This document shows, piece after piece, positions 9,244-17,784 of a DNA stretch of 64,000 nt (positions are counted from its first letter, which is position 1; each line of letters opens with the position of its first letter). The stretch is from Winogradskyella pacifica. GTDB lineage: Bacteria > Bacteroidota > Bacteroidia > Flavobacteriales > Flavobacteriaceae. The position numbers were made by a program, and so were the translations under genes. The notes below the pieces were generated by a model. The model was not told the DNA's origin and searched no databases. It saw only the letters and a list, made by a program, of their open reading frames with translations. The DNA lies in NCBI RefSeq assembly GCF_013403915.1, contig NZ_JABFDI010000001.1:124001-188000 (forward strand), in the 5' to 3' direction.

Positions 9244-10437
9244 ATGAAAAAAAATAAGAAAACCATCATAATAACCAGCATAGCAGTCATAGTAATTGCT
9301 TTTGCGAGCTACGCTTTTCTAAAAGGAGACGACGGCATGGTTATCGAAGCTAAAACAATAGTAGCAAAACAAGCTAACGTCACAACTATGGTCACTGCAA
9401 CCGGAACCATGGAGCCTATCACACAAGTAGAAGTGGGAACACAAGTATCTGGTGTTGTAGAAAAAATACATGTAGATTATAACAGTGTGGTTACGGAAGG
9501 TCAATTGATTGCTGAATTGGATAAAACCAACTTAAATGCAGCTAAAACGCAAGCACAAGCAGTGTATGATAATGCCGTAAGCCAAAGAAGTTACACACAA
9601 ACTATTTATGACAGACAAAAAACATTATATGATAATCAAGTGATAAGTAAATCAGATTTTGATGATGCGGCATTCAACTACCAAACAGCAAAAGGAACGG
9701 TGACACAGCGTTATTCAGACTTACAACAAGCCAAAACTAATTTAGGTTATGCCAATATTTATTCGCCTATAGATGGTGTTGTATTATCTAGAGCTATTGA
9801 CGAAGGACAAACCGTAGCAGCAAGTTTGAGCACGCCAACCTTATTTACCATTGCACAAGACTTAAAAGAAATGCAAGTGGAAGCGGATGTGGATGAAGCT
9901 GATATCGGACAAGTTACAGAAGGTCAACGTGTAGAATTTACTGTAGATGCTTACATAGGTGAAACCTTTGAAGGTGAAGTGACACAAGTACGATTAGACC
10001 CAACAGTTACTTCAAATGTAGTGACGTACACCGTTGTAATTAAGGCAGATAACCCTGACTTAAAACTAAAACCAGGATTAACAGCGACGATCTCTATTTA
10101 TACTTTAGAATTGAATGATGTATTAACAGCAGAAGCCAAAGCCATCAACTTTAAACCGGAAAGAGAAACGCTAAGCGCGTATAACCTACAACATCAGTTA
10201 GAGGGCAATACGAGCGAACGGTCTAGAGAAGAAACTGCCCTTTGGGTATTGGGAGCTGACGGTTCTATAACACAAAAAACAGTAACTCTTGGAGCTAGTG
10301 ACGGAGTTAACGTACAAATTTTAAGCGGTATTTCTAAAGGAGATCAACTCGTTTATAGTTTAAAAGAAGTTGACAAATCAGAAGTGAGTACGGCAGCTAA
10401 AAGCACAAGCCCATTTATGCCACAACGTAAAAGGTAA
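9244..10437 (+). CDS. MacA-like periplasmic adaptor (HlyD/RND-MFP family)
   Basis: 397-residue membrane-fusion protein with an uncleaved N-terminal anchor (about residues 6-26). A barrel-sandwich half (VEVGTQVSGVVEKIHVDYNS, about 61-80) precedes the hairpin of roughly 95-155, then the second half IYSPIDGVVLSRAIDEGQTV and beta-barrel parts. The spacing and ending (QILSGISKGDQLVYS) fit MacA adaptors for MacB ABC transporters. It lies between a TolC gene and an ABC ATPase gene (16 bases), supporting a MacA-MacB-TolC assembly that exports peptides, lipids or macrolide-like compounds; the cargo is not known. Confidence 0.93.
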   Translation: MKKNKKTIIITSIAVIVIAFASYAFLKGDDGMVIEAKTIVAKQANVTTMVTATGTMEPITQVEVGTQVSGVVEKIHVDYNSVVTEGQLIAELDKTNLNAAKTQAQAVYDNAVSQRSYTQTIYDRQKTLYDNQVISKSDFDDAAFNYQTAKGTVTQRYSDLQQAKTNLGYANIYSPIDGVVLSRAIDEGQTVAASLSTPTLFTIAQDLKEMQVEADVDEADIGQVTEGQRVEFTVDAYIGETFEGEVTQVRLDPTVTSNVVTYTVVIKADNPDLKLKPGLTATISIYTLELNDVLTAEAKAINFKPERETLSAYNLQHQLEGNTSERSREETALWVLGADGSITQKTVTLGASDGVNVQILSGISKGDQLVYSLKEVDKSEVSTAAKSTSPFMPQRKR

Positions 10438-10453
10438 TAGAAAACAAAGAATC

Positions 10454-11197
10454 ATGAGCAAAGCAATCATAAAAATAGAAGATTTAAAACGAGAGTTTAC
10501 CATGGGAACCGAAACGGTACATGCGTTGAAAGGTATTTCGTTTGATATTAAAGAAGGAGAATTTGTGACCATTATGGGATCGAGTGGTTCGGGTAAAAGT
10601 ACCATGCTGAATATTTTAGGATGCTTGGATCAACCGACTTCAGGAACCTATGAAATTGATGGTGTACGTGTAAAAGACCTCAGCAGAAATGAATTAGCAA
10701 CCATCAGAAACGAAAAAATTGGATTCATTTTTCAATCCTATAATTTGTTAGCAAGAACATCGGCTATTGAAAATGTAGAATTACCATTATTATACAACAG
10801 CAAGGTATCTACAGAAGAACGCAGAAAGCGCGCTATTGAAGCTTTAGAAAAGGTAGGATTAGGTGAACGTTTGCATCATACACCGTCACAGCTTTCTGGT
10901 GGACAACAGCAGCGTGTAGCCATTGCGAGATCTTTAGTGAATAACCCCGTAATGATATTAGCCGATGAAGCTACGGGAAATTTAGACACACGAACCTCAT
11001 ACGAGATCATGTCCTTATTTCAAGAGTTAAACAAGCAAGGGATTACCATCACGTTTGTAACACACGAACCTGATATTGCCACCTTTAGCAGCAGAACCAT
11101 TGTATTAAAAGATGGACAAGTCATGCAAGATTATAACAATCATAATGTACAATCTGCAGCAAACGAATTAGCCAAATTACCTAAACAAGATGATTAA
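10454..11197 (+). CDS. ABC transporter ATPase, MacB/LolD type
   Basis: 247-residue cytoplasmic nucleotide-binding subunit. Walker A is GSSGSGKST at residues 42-50, the Q-loop region reads IGFIFQSYNLL, the signature is LSGGQQQRVAIARSL, and Walker B plus the family tail is MILADEATGNLDT. These fit the MacB/LolD/FtsE branch. In Escherichia coli MacB the ATPase and permease are fused; here they are two genes, as is usual in Bacteroidota. The next gene follows after 90 bases containing an AATGCCA/TGGCATT inverted repeat (11204-11210, 11245-11251). Confidence 0.95.
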   Translation: MSKAIIKIEDLKREFTMGTETVHALKGISFDIKEGEFVTIMGSSGSGKSTMLNILGCLDQPTSGTYEIDGVRVKDLSRNELATIRNEKIGFIFQSYNLLARTSAIENVELPLLYNSKVSTEERRKRAIEALEKVGLGERLHHTPSQLSGGQQQRVAIARSLVNNPVMILADEATGNLDTRTSYEIMSLFQELNKQGITITFVTHEPDIATFSSRTIVLKDGQVMQDYNNHNVQSAANELAKLPKQDD

Positions 11198-11287
11198 TTA
11201 TAAAATGCCATATCAAAATTCTAATATGAATTTATATGTAATTGTGGCATTCCATTTTGACCTTAAAAAAACTATAAATATAAACAG

Positions 11288-12508
11288 ATGAGACTATTAA
11301 ATTTATTTAAAATCGCAACAAAAGCCATCATTCTTAACAAAACAAGAACGTTGTTGACGATGCTTGGAATTATTATAGGTGTAGCATCTGTTATCGCTAT
11401 GTTAGCCATTGGAGAAGGATCAAAGGAAAGTATTCGTACGTCCATTTCTGCAATGGGTTCTAATATGATAACTATAAAAGCGGGAGCTGATACCAGAGGT
11501 GGTGTAAGACAAGAAGCTAGCGTCATGGAATCGCTAACATTAAGTGATTATGAAGCGATTAAAGCACAATCAACTTTATTAAGTTATAGTTCGCCAGTGG
11601 TAGAAGGTAGAGGTCAGGTTATAAACGGTTCTAGTAACTGGCCATCATCAATTTATGGTGTTAATCCTGAATATTTAAACATTAAAGTCGTCGGTTTACA
11701 GAGCGGAAGCATGTTTACAGATGCAGAAGTTAAAACCGCGTCAAAAGTAGCTGTAATTGGGCAAACCGTTGTAGACAATGTGTTTCCTGACGGTCAAGAT
11801 CCGGTCGGACAAATGATTCGTTTTAATAATATCCCGTTTAAAGTGATTGGTGTTTTAGAAGAAAAAGGGGAGAATACTTTTGGTCAGGATCAGGATGATG
11901 TGGTTATTGCGCCTTATACAACGGTACAAAAACGTATTTTGGCTATCGATCATTTAAATCAAATTATGGCTTCTGCGATCAGTGAAGAAGAAGCGCCAGA
12001 AGCCGTTTTAGAAGTTTCTAATATTTTGCGTGTGCAACATAAATTAACGGATAGTAATAACGATGATTTTACGGTGCGTTCTATGGAGGAATTAATTTCA
12101 ACATTTAGTTCTACCAGCGAAATGTTAACCATTTTATTGGTCGCCGTTGCAAGTATTTCATTATTAATTGGAGGTATTGGTATCATGAACATCATGTATG
12201 TTTCTGTAAAAGAACGTACTAAAGAGATTGGTTTACGTATGGCAGTAGGAGGTAAGGGATCCGATATTTTAATGCAGTTTTTGATCGAAGCCATCCTAAT
12301 TAGTATCACAGGTGGTGTATTAGGTGTATTATTAGGACTCGGAGCCACCGTGTTCATCGAAAAATTCTTAAATTGGCCTACAAGCGTGGCATTGTATTCC
12401 ATTGTGATTTCGTTTGCAGTTTGTGCTGTAACGGGTATCTTTTTTGGATGGTATCCTGCACGAAAAGCATCGGCTTTAGACCCAATCACAGCTTTACGTT
12501 ACGAATAA
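11288..12508 (+). CDS. MacB-like ABC transporter permease (FtsX domain)
   Basis: 406 residues with the type VII ABC layout: one N-terminal helix (TLLTMLGIIIGVASVIAMLA, about 21-40), a large periplasmic MacB core domain to about residue 270, and three C-terminal helices in an FtsX domain starting near LTILLVAVASISLLIGGIGI. The motifs SVKERTKEIGLRMAVG and FFGWYPARKASALDPITALRYE are family signatures. Paired with the ATPase upstream it would transmit force through the adaptor rather than move cargo through the membrane. Its stop is 7 bases before the sensor kinase gene, so pump and regulators are one operon. Confidence 0.95.
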   Translation: MRLLNLFKIATKAIILNKTRTLLTMLGIIIGVASVIAMLAIGEGSKESIRTSISAMGSNMITIKAGADTRGGVRQEASVMESLTLSDYEAIKAQSTLLSYSSPVVEGRGQVINGSSNWPSSIYGVNPEYLNIKVVGLQSGSMFTDAEVKTASKVAVIGQTVVDNVFPDGQDPVGQMIRFNNIPFKVIGVLEEKGENTFGQDQDDVVIAPYTTVQKRILAIDHLNQIMASAISEEEAPEAVLEVSNILRVQHKLTDSNNDDFTVRSMEELISTFSSTSEMLTILLVAVASISLLIGGIGIMNIMYVSVKERTKEIGLRMAVGGKGSDILMQFLIEAILISITGGVLGVLLGLGATVFIEKFLNWPTSVALYSIVISFAVCAVTGIFFGWYPARKASALDPITALRYE

Positions 12509-12515
12509 TAAGATT

Positions 12516-13553
12516 ATGTACAAGAATAAAACAATTACAGCCCTTTTGCACCTGCTAGTTTGGTTAACACTATTTAGTTTACCTTACCTGCTGTCTTATG
12601 GCCAAGAACAAGAGTTAGATAGAGTTAAAGCGCACTTCTGGATCCCTTTAGTATTTTCTGTGATTATATTCTACTTCAATTACTTTGTCCTAGTAGATCG
12701 CTTTTTGTTCCTTAAAAAAATGCTGCATTTTATAGTTATAAATGCAGCAATGATTGCCTTTTTCTTGTTTTTAAAAGAATATATTGAAGATAATTTCTTT
12801 CAACAAATTCTAAAAAAACGCTTTGAGAACTCAAACAGAGTTGCGCCACCATTTAAAATAGCCGTCTACATACAAGTCTTATCTTATATGGCACCACTGT
12901 TATTTTCAATTGCTTTAAAAACAACAAAACGTTGGAATAAAACCGAAGCGGAACGTAAAGAAGCAATGCATGTAAAGTTAAAGTCCGAGTTACAGCATTT
13001 GCATTACCAATTACAACCGCATTTCTTTTTTAACTCCTTAAACAATATTTATTCTTTAGTCGATATTTCGCCAGACCAAGCCAAATCATCTATACACAGT
13101 TTAAGTAAACTAATGCGTTATATGTTGTATGAAACTAATGTAGAGTCCATTCCTCTTACTAAGGAAATAGACTTTCTTAAAAAGTATATCGATCTAATGA
13201 AGTTGCGTGTTTCAGACAAAACATCTGTGAGTTATAGCTTTCCTTTTAAAGAGACGGGCATTCAAATAGCTCCATTGTTATTTATTTCATTGATCGAAAA
13301 CGCCTTTAAACATGGTGTCTCAGCAACGAAAACAAGTAATATTGACATTAACATGACCAGTGATGATAACACCGTTTTATTTTCAGTGGAAAACAATAAT
13401 TTCCCGAAGAAAACTGACGATAAAAGTGGCTCTGGTATCGGACTTCAAAATTTAGAAAAACGATTAGAACTGTTATACCCAGATAAATTCAGCTTTAAAA
13501 CAATTGTAAAAGACGACCGTTTTTTAGTCACTTTAAAAATTGAAATCAACTAA
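12516..13553 (+). CDS. LytS-type sensor histidine kinase (His_kinase PF06580)
   Basis: 345-residue membrane kinase. Four hydrophobic segments occur before residue 136 (about 8-28, 43-61, 70-88, 115-135), then a short linker and the LytS-type dimerisation motif QLQPHFFFNSLNNI with the phosphorylatable His169. A GHKL domain follows with N-box SLIENAFKHG and G-boxes SGSGIGLQNLEKRL. No extracellular sensor domain is present, so sensing in the membrane or via the neighbouring transporter is inferred. Its stop is 2 bases before the LytTR regulator. Most likely the pair tunes the MacAB-like exporter in the same operon. Confidence 0.94.
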   Translation: MYKNKTITALLHLLVWLTLFSLPYLLSYGQEQELDRVKAHFWIPLVFSVIIFYFNYFVLVDRFLFLKKMLHFIVINAAMIAFFLFLKEYIEDNFFQQILKKRFENSNRVAPPFKIAVYIQVLSYMAPLLFSIALKTTKRWNKTEAERKEAMHVKLKSELQHLHYQLQPHFFFNSLNNIYSLVDISPDQAKSSIHSLSKLMRYMLYETNVESIPLTKEIDFLKKYIDLMKLRVSDKTSVSYSFPFKETGIQIAPLLFISLIENAFKHGVSATKTSNIDINMTSDDNTVLFSVENNNFPKKTDDKSGSGIGLQNLEKRLELLYPDKFSFKTIVKDDRFLVTLKIEIN

Positions 13554-13555
13554 AT

Positions 13556-14284
13556 ATGAGCAACTTTAAAATCACCTGTAGTATTGTAGACGATGAGCCT
13601 ATGGCGCTCAATTTAGTAGAAAGTTATGTTGAAAAAACTCCGTTCCTAGATCTAAAAAACAAATTTAGTAGTGCTATTGAAGCGATGGAGGTGCTTAAAA
13701 ACAATCCAGTAGATTTACTCTTTTTAGACATACAAATGCCAGATCTTACAGGTATTGAATTTTCTAAAATGCTACCTAAAGAAACCCGTGTTATCTTCAC
13801 CACAGCCTTCGATCATTACGCTCTGGAAGGTTTTAAAGTAGAAGCGATAGATTATTTACTAAAACCATTTGATTATGCTGAGTTTTTAGCCGCAGCCAAT
13901 AAGGCTAATACCTGGTTTGAATTGGTAAAAGGGAAACGAGAAAGCATCCTATCTAAAGAAAAAGAATTCCTCTTTGTTAAATCCGAATACAAACAACTAC
14001 GCGTCAAATTAGCAGATGTCTTATATTTTGAAGGCTTAAAAGATTATATCAAAATATGGTTAAAAGATAACCCAAAGCCTATCTTAACGTTGATGAGTTT
14101 AAAATCGCTAGAAGAAGAACTCCCTGAGTCTCAATTCATGCGTGTACACCGATCATTTATTGTATCCTTACATAATATAGATGTTATTGAACGTAGTCAA
14201 ATTATCATTAACCAACAGCGGATTACAGTGTCTGAACAATACAAATCAAAGTTTTTAGAGTTCATTAACAACAACTCCTTATAA
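13556..14284 (+). CDS. LytTR-family response regulator
   Basis: 242 residues: a receiver domain (about 5-125) with acidic pocket VDDEP and phosphoacceptor Asp58 in DLLFLDIQMPDLTG, Lys in YLLKPF, then a LytTR DNA-binding domain (about 135-240) with FLFVKSEYKQLRVKLADVLY and the late motif FMRVHRSFIVSLHNID. It is cognate to the LytS-type kinase immediately upstream. It is the last gene of the exporter operon; autoregulation and exporter control are inferred from position. Confidence 0.95.
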   Translation: MSNFKITCSIVDDEPMALNLVESYVEKTPFLDLKNKFSSAIEAMEVLKNNPVDLLFLDIQMPDLTGIEFSKMLPKETRVIFTTAFDHYALEGFKVEAIDYLLKPFDYAEFLAAANKANTWFELVKGKRESILSKEKEFLFVKSEYKQLRVKLADVLYFEGLKDYIKIWLKDNPKPILTLMSLKSLEEELPESQFMRVHRSFIVSLHNIDVIERSQIIINQQRITVSEQYKSKFLEFINNNSL

Positions 14285-14381
14285 AACAAACCACATTTCT
14301 GTTTCGTCTATAAAATATTCGTATTCAACGATGAATACATAGGGTATGTATATTGTTTTTCTAAATACCATTCTGTAAAAT

Positions 14382-14389
14382 TACATTTG
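14382..14389 (+). promoter_or_regulatory. -7 promoter box of the EF-hand lipoprotein gene
   Basis: TACATTTG matches the Bacteroidota -7 consensus TAnnTTTG exactly and lies 28 bases before the ATG at 14418. The nearest upstream TTG (14353-14355) is 26 bases away, longer than usual, so the -33 part is uncertain. Confidence 0.6.
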
Positions 14390-14417
14390 CGTCTTCAATT
14401 AATTAAATCCTTCAAAC

Positions 14418-14717
14418 ATGAAAAAAGTAGTACTATCATTAACTCTAGCCGCTACACTATTTAGCTGTAATAGTGTAAAAGACGTTAACACATCAACGCT
14501 ATCTCAGGCAGCAACGTTATTAAGCTCATTAAGTTCTAATTCAACGGTGCAGCAAATTACAAGTCTGTTTAGTTTATTAGATACTAATAACGATGAAGCA
14601 ATAAGCTCAACAGAGGCAATTGGTTCAGTTGCTGAGAATTTTAATGTATTAGATACTGATAGCAATTCCAGTTTAAATCTAACGGAATTAACAGGTTTAT
14701 TAAGTTTATTAAAATAA
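14418..14717 (+). CDS. Small lipoprotein with two EF-hand loops
   Basis: 99-residue predicted lipoprotein: signal peptide with lipobox LFSC (Cys17), a Ser/Thr/Leu-rich helix, then two canonical 12-residue EF-hand calcium loops, DTNNDEAISSTE (55-66) and DTDSNSSLNLTE (79-90). Both have acidic or Asn ligands at positions 1, 3, 5 and Glu at 12. The two loops are about 24 residues apart, a normal EF-hand pair. It has its own promoter box and terminator, so it is an independent transcript just after the LytTR regulator. It may bind calcium at the cell envelope; the biological role is not known. Confidence 0.82.
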   Translation: MKKVVLSLTLAATLFSCNSVKDVNTSTLSQAATLLSSLSSNSTVQQITSLFSLLDTNNDEAISSTEAIGSVAENFNVLDTDSNSSLNLTELTGLLSLLK

Positions 14718-14742
14718 ATACCCTAGTTTATTTAATAGCTGA

Positions 14743-14777
14743 AAAGGGTGTGCTTGTATTAAGTATACCTTTTTTTA
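14743..14777 (+). terminator. Terminator after the EF-hand lipoprotein gene
   Basis: Hairpin between AAAGGGTGTGCTT (from 14743) and AAGTATACCTTT, pairing over 12 positions with two G-T pairs and one bulge, 5-base loop, followed by T7. Less perfect than other terminators here. Confidence 0.6.
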
Positions 14778-14971
14778 TGACCAATAATTAAGGCTTAAGT
14801 ATAAACCTTAAGATGGCTATATCGATATAATTTTCTTGTTCGTAGATACAATTGTAGCAACCGTCTATTTGCTTTTTATTTCAGAAATAATACAAATACC
14901 TTTAAACTATCAATTACAAATAAAGTCTTATTTAAAGATTGAAAAAGTTGAACATATTAAAAACTAAAATT

Positions 14972-15577
14972 ATGAAAGCACTTATCAAAACAATAGTATT
15001 ACCAGCATTGGTGCTGATAGGAATGTCAACACAGGTTTCAGCGCAAACAAAACGTAGTAATTCTAAAACAGTAACTACGACCACAACAAAGCGAACTAGC
15101 GCCATTGCAAAAAAGACAACAAACAATAGAGTTTCGAGTTCAAATGTCACTTATAAAAAGCCGACAAAAAAAGTGGTATCCGTAAGAACGGTACCAAATA
15201 AAACAGTAGTTAAACATAATGGTCAAAATTACTATTATGGAAATAATAAGTATTATACCCAATCTAGAGGACGTTACATTGCTATAGCACCAAAAGTAGG
15301 GTTTAGAATAAAAACATTACCTGTAAACTATACACGTATTAGTTACAACACGCGTAACTATTACAACTCCCAAGGTATCTTTTATGTTCAAATAAATAAT
15401 GAATATGAAGTGGTAGATCCAGAAGTAGGGACAGTCGTTTACGAACTTCCAGAAGATTATGAAAAAGTAACCATAGACGGACAAACGTATTACGAATACG
15501 CAAATATACTCTACGAAAAAGTACAGGTAGATGGCACAAGAGCTTATGAAGTGGTAGGCATTATTGATATGGAATAG
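14972..15577 (+). CDS. DUF6515-like secreted protein
   Basis: 201 residues from ATG 14972; an in-frame TTG at 14939 would place eleven residues before a clear signal peptide (ALIKTIVLPALVLIGMSTQV, cleavage after VSA) and is rejected. After a Thr/Lys/Ser-rich basic linker (to about residue 55) comes a Tyr/Asn-rich beta part with repeated units resembling NGQNYYYGNNKYY and DGQTYYEYANILYEKV. This matches DUF6515, a family seen in Bacteroidota envelope proteins with unknown function. The gene stands alone and is followed by a pentanucleotide repeat and a strong terminator. Confidence 0.8.
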   Translation: MKALIKTIVLPALVLIGMSTQVSAQTKRSNSKTVTTTTTKRTSAIAKKTTNNRVSSSNVTYKKPTKKVVSVRTVPNKTVVKHNGQNYYYGNNKYYTQSRGRYIAIAPKVGFRIKTLPVNYTRISYNTRNYYNSQGIFYVQINNEYEVVDPEVGTVVYELPEDYEKVTIDGQTYYEYANILYEKVQVDGTRAYEVVGIIDME

Positions 15578-15589
15578 AACAAAGAATGA

Positions 15590-15612
15590 ATTAGATTAGA
15601 TTAGATTAGATT
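15590..15612. repeat. Pentanucleotide microsatellite (TTAGA)4
   Basis: TTAGA is repeated four times at 15591-15610 with partial units at each end, between the DUF6515 stop and the terminator. Being outside the coding sequence, length changes there would not alter the protein. Confidence 0.85.
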
Positions 15613-15622
15613 GTTGATTGGA

Positions 15623-15666
15623 AGAAAAGGAGGATAGTTATTGCAACTAAGCCTCCTTTTCTAATT
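15623..15666 (+). terminator. Strong terminator after the DUF6515 gene
   Basis: Perfect 11-bp stem AGAAAAGGAGG/CCTCCTTTTCT (15623-15633 and 15652-15662), 18-base loop, U-rich continuation. Confidence 0.85.
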
Positions 15667-15735
15667 TTAGAATAAATCGTCTTAATATAGGACTGTAACA
15701 ACCATCAAAAACCATCGTATTAATTCCGAAATGAT

Positions 15736-15743
15736 TAAATTTG
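15736..15743 (+). promoter_or_regulatory. -7 promoter box of the Crp/Fnr regulator
   Basis: TAAATTTG fits TAnnTTTG and lies 23 bases before the ATG at 15767. No clear TTG at -33. Confidence 0.5.
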
Positions 15744-15766
15744 AGTTTCACCACTGAAGTAGCATT

Positions 15767-16360
15767 ATGGGTTTAGCTAATTTTAAAAAGCATCTTATTG
15801 AAAAAGGCGGATTATCTGAAGACGAATTTGCGCGAATAGAACCTTTTATTCAAATCAGAAAGGTATCTAAGAACGATTATCTTTTGCAGCAAGGTGATAT
15901 CTGTTCACATTCCTTTTTTGTAGAAGAAGGAGTCTTGCGTCTGTATGACTTAAGTGAAGATGGCAAAGAAAATATCTTACAATTTGCAACCGAAAAATGG
16001 ATTGTAACCGACCGTGGAAGTGTTTATTTCCAACAACCTTCAACCTACTATATAGACGCTATTGAAGATACTGTAGTGGTAATGCTAGATGATGCTTTTG
16101 TAAATGAAGTCGTCAAAGTAAACATCGGGTTCCGAAAACAAAACGAAATACTATTACAAAATCATATTCGCCATTTATACAAGCGTATTAGCTTATTACT
16201 AGGAGCATCTGCACGCGTACGTTATTTAGAGTTTGTAAATATGTATCCAGATATTATGCTCAGAGTACCACAATGGATGATTGCATCTTATTTAGGCATC
16301 ACTCCAGAAAGTTTAAGTCGGGTGAGAAAAGCCCTAGCCGAAGAAAACTTCAAATCTTAG
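15767..16360 (+). CDS. Crp/Fnr-family transcriptional regulator
   Basis: 197 residues: an N-terminal cyclic-nucleotide-binding-like barrel (ISKNDYLLQQGDICSHSFFVEEG region, about 33-60) and a C-terminal winged helix (WMIASYLGITPESLSRVRKA, about 170-190). The phosphate-binding cassette of true cAMP receptors is not conserved and there is no Fnr cysteine cluster, as in many Bacteroidota members, so the ligand is unknown. Downstream genes are a small hypothetical and two pirins, and flavobacterial Crp-like genes often neighbour redox or quercetinase-like genes they control; that regulatory link is inference only. Confidence 0.9.
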   Translation: MGLANFKKHLIEKGGLSEDEFARIEPFIQIRKVSKNDYLLQQGDICSHSFFVEEGVLRLYDLSEDGKENILQFATEKWIVTDRGSVYFQQPSTYYIDAIEDTVVVMLDDAFVNEVVKVNIGFRKQNEILLQNHIRHLYKRISLLLGASARVRYLEFVNMYPDIMLRVPQWMIASYLGITPESLSRVRKALAEENFKS

Positions 16361-16438
16361 AACACAAACACGCTTACCATAGGTCAATGCATAGCGTTAT
16401 AGCTTGCTGTAATTTTACAGTAATAAAAACAATGCATT

Positions 16439-16789
16439 ATGAGACATTTAGAAGTATTAGTGGTGACCCCACAGACTACAACACCAAAAATTTTAAACTG
16501 GAAAGTTTCTAACGTCAGTAATGTTGAAATAGCCATAGAAAAACTACAACAACGACCGTATAAGGTTGTGGCTATTAACAAGACAATTACGGCTATAGAT
16601 AAAACCAAATTTAAGCAAATTGCAACCATTCTCAATACGGATGCAATAGTGGTAGAGTACACTGATGATAACACATTAGCAGATACTGTGAAACGAGCAT
16701 ACTGGTCAACACACACGCCACAGAGAGAACGCAATTATTTAGATAATGCATTCGAAATTAAACTAGCAAACAGTATCAATTTAAATTAA
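16439..16789 (+). CDS. Hypothetical protein, alpha/beta, upstream of pirin
   Basis: 116 residues, not recognised. The N-terminal half (VLVVTPQTTTPKILNW, EIAIEKLQQRPYKVVAINK) alternates strands and helices as in a small Rossmann-like or receiver-like fold, but no acidic pocket is present. The C-terminal part carries charged residues ending in ANSINLN. It ends 12 bases before the first pirin gene, so the two are probably co-transcribed. No signal peptide or membrane segment is seen, so it should be cytoplasmic. Confidence 0.75.
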   Translation: MRHLEVLVVTPQTTTPKILNWKVSNVSNVEIAIEKLQQRPYKVVAINKTITAIDKTKFKQIATILNTDAIVVEYTDDNTLADTVKRAYWSTHTPQRERNYLDNAFEIKLANSINLN

Positions 16790-16801
16790 AACACAAATCA
16801 G

Positions 16802-17674
16802 ATGAAAACGAGACACATAGAAAAAGTAACCCAACCTGGCACACCACATTTTGTAGGTGATGGATTTAGAGTTCATAATTTCATTCCTGGGACATCCACA
16901 ATGCAACGCATGGATCCATTTATTATGCTAGATTATAATTCAAAATATAATTTTCCGGCAACAGACCAACCAAAAGGTGTCGGAGTTCATCCCCATAGAG
17001 GATTCGAAACCGTAACCTTAGCGTACAAAGGTCGTGTAGAACATAATGACAGTTCTGGTGGAGGTGGAGTCATAGACGAAGGAGATGTACAATGGATGAC
17101 AGCAGCTTCTGGTGTATTGCACAAAGAATTTCACGAAACAGAATGGAGCAAAAAAGGAGGTGAGTTTCAAATGGTGCAACTGTGGATAAACCTTCCTGCT
17201 AAGGATAAAATGAGTCCACCAAAATACCAAGCCATTTCTAATACACAAATAACAAAAGTAGCCTTACCAGATAATGCTGGTGAACTTGAAGTTATTGCAG
17301 GCGCCTACAACGGACATAAAGGAGCAGCATCTACATTTTCTCCAATAGAAATGTATAACCTGAGGTTAAAGAAGGGAGCAAAAACGCAATTCACCTTTCC
17401 AGAAAACTACACCACAGCTTTAGTAATGGTAGAGGGAGATGCTAAAGTGAATGGAGATACCGAGGCACCACAAGATCATTTTGTAATGTTTAGCAACGAT
17501 GGAGATACCTTTACTGTAGAAGCCTTAACCGATACCGTAATTTTAGTACTAAGTGGTGAACCTATTAAAGAGCCTATTGCGGCACACGGCCCTTTTGTAA
17601 TGAATACCCAAGAGGAACTTATTGAAGCTTTTCAAGATTTTAATACAGGTAAATTTGGATATTTAGAAGACTAA
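16802..17674 (+). CDS. Pirin-family protein
   Basis: 290-residue bicupin. The metal-site residues of pirins are present: VHPHRGFET gives His63 and His65, and GVLHKEF gives His107 and Glu109. The stretch DEGDVQWMTAASGVLH is the pirin signature. Some bacterial pirins act as quercetin 2,3-dioxygenases; others are redox sensors; sequence does not separate these. It follows the small hypothetical by 12 bases and is closed by a terminator. A second pirin lies just downstream. Confidence 0.93.
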   Translation: MKTRHIEKVTQPGTPHFVGDGFRVHNFIPGTSTMQRMDPFIMLDYNSKYNFPATDQPKGVGVHPHRGFETVTLAYKGRVEHNDSSGGGGVIDEGDVQWMTAASGVLHKEFHETEWSKKGGEFQMVQLWINLPAKDKMSPPKYQAISNTQITKVALPDNAGELEVIAGAYNGHKGAASTFSPIEMYNLRLKKGAKTQFTFPENYTTALVMVEGDAKVNGDTEAPQDHFVMFSNDGDTFTVEALTDTVILVLSGEPIKEPIAAHGPFVMNTQEELIEAFQDFNTGKFGYLED

Positions 17675-17682
17675 TTCTAAAA

Positions 17683-17714
17683 AACAGCTCATATCTTTTG
17701 AGTTGTTTTTTTTA
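17683..17714 (+). terminator. Terminator after the first pirin gene
   Basis: Stem AACAGCTCA/TGAGTTGTT (17683-17691, 17699-17707; one G-T pair) followed by a run of T. It separates the two pirin genes into different transcripts. Confidence 0.85.
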
Positions 17715-17784
17715 TCTTTAAAATAATCATAAAAAGAAATACCTTGTAGCTCAATGCTATAATGATGACTAAAACGAATAACAG

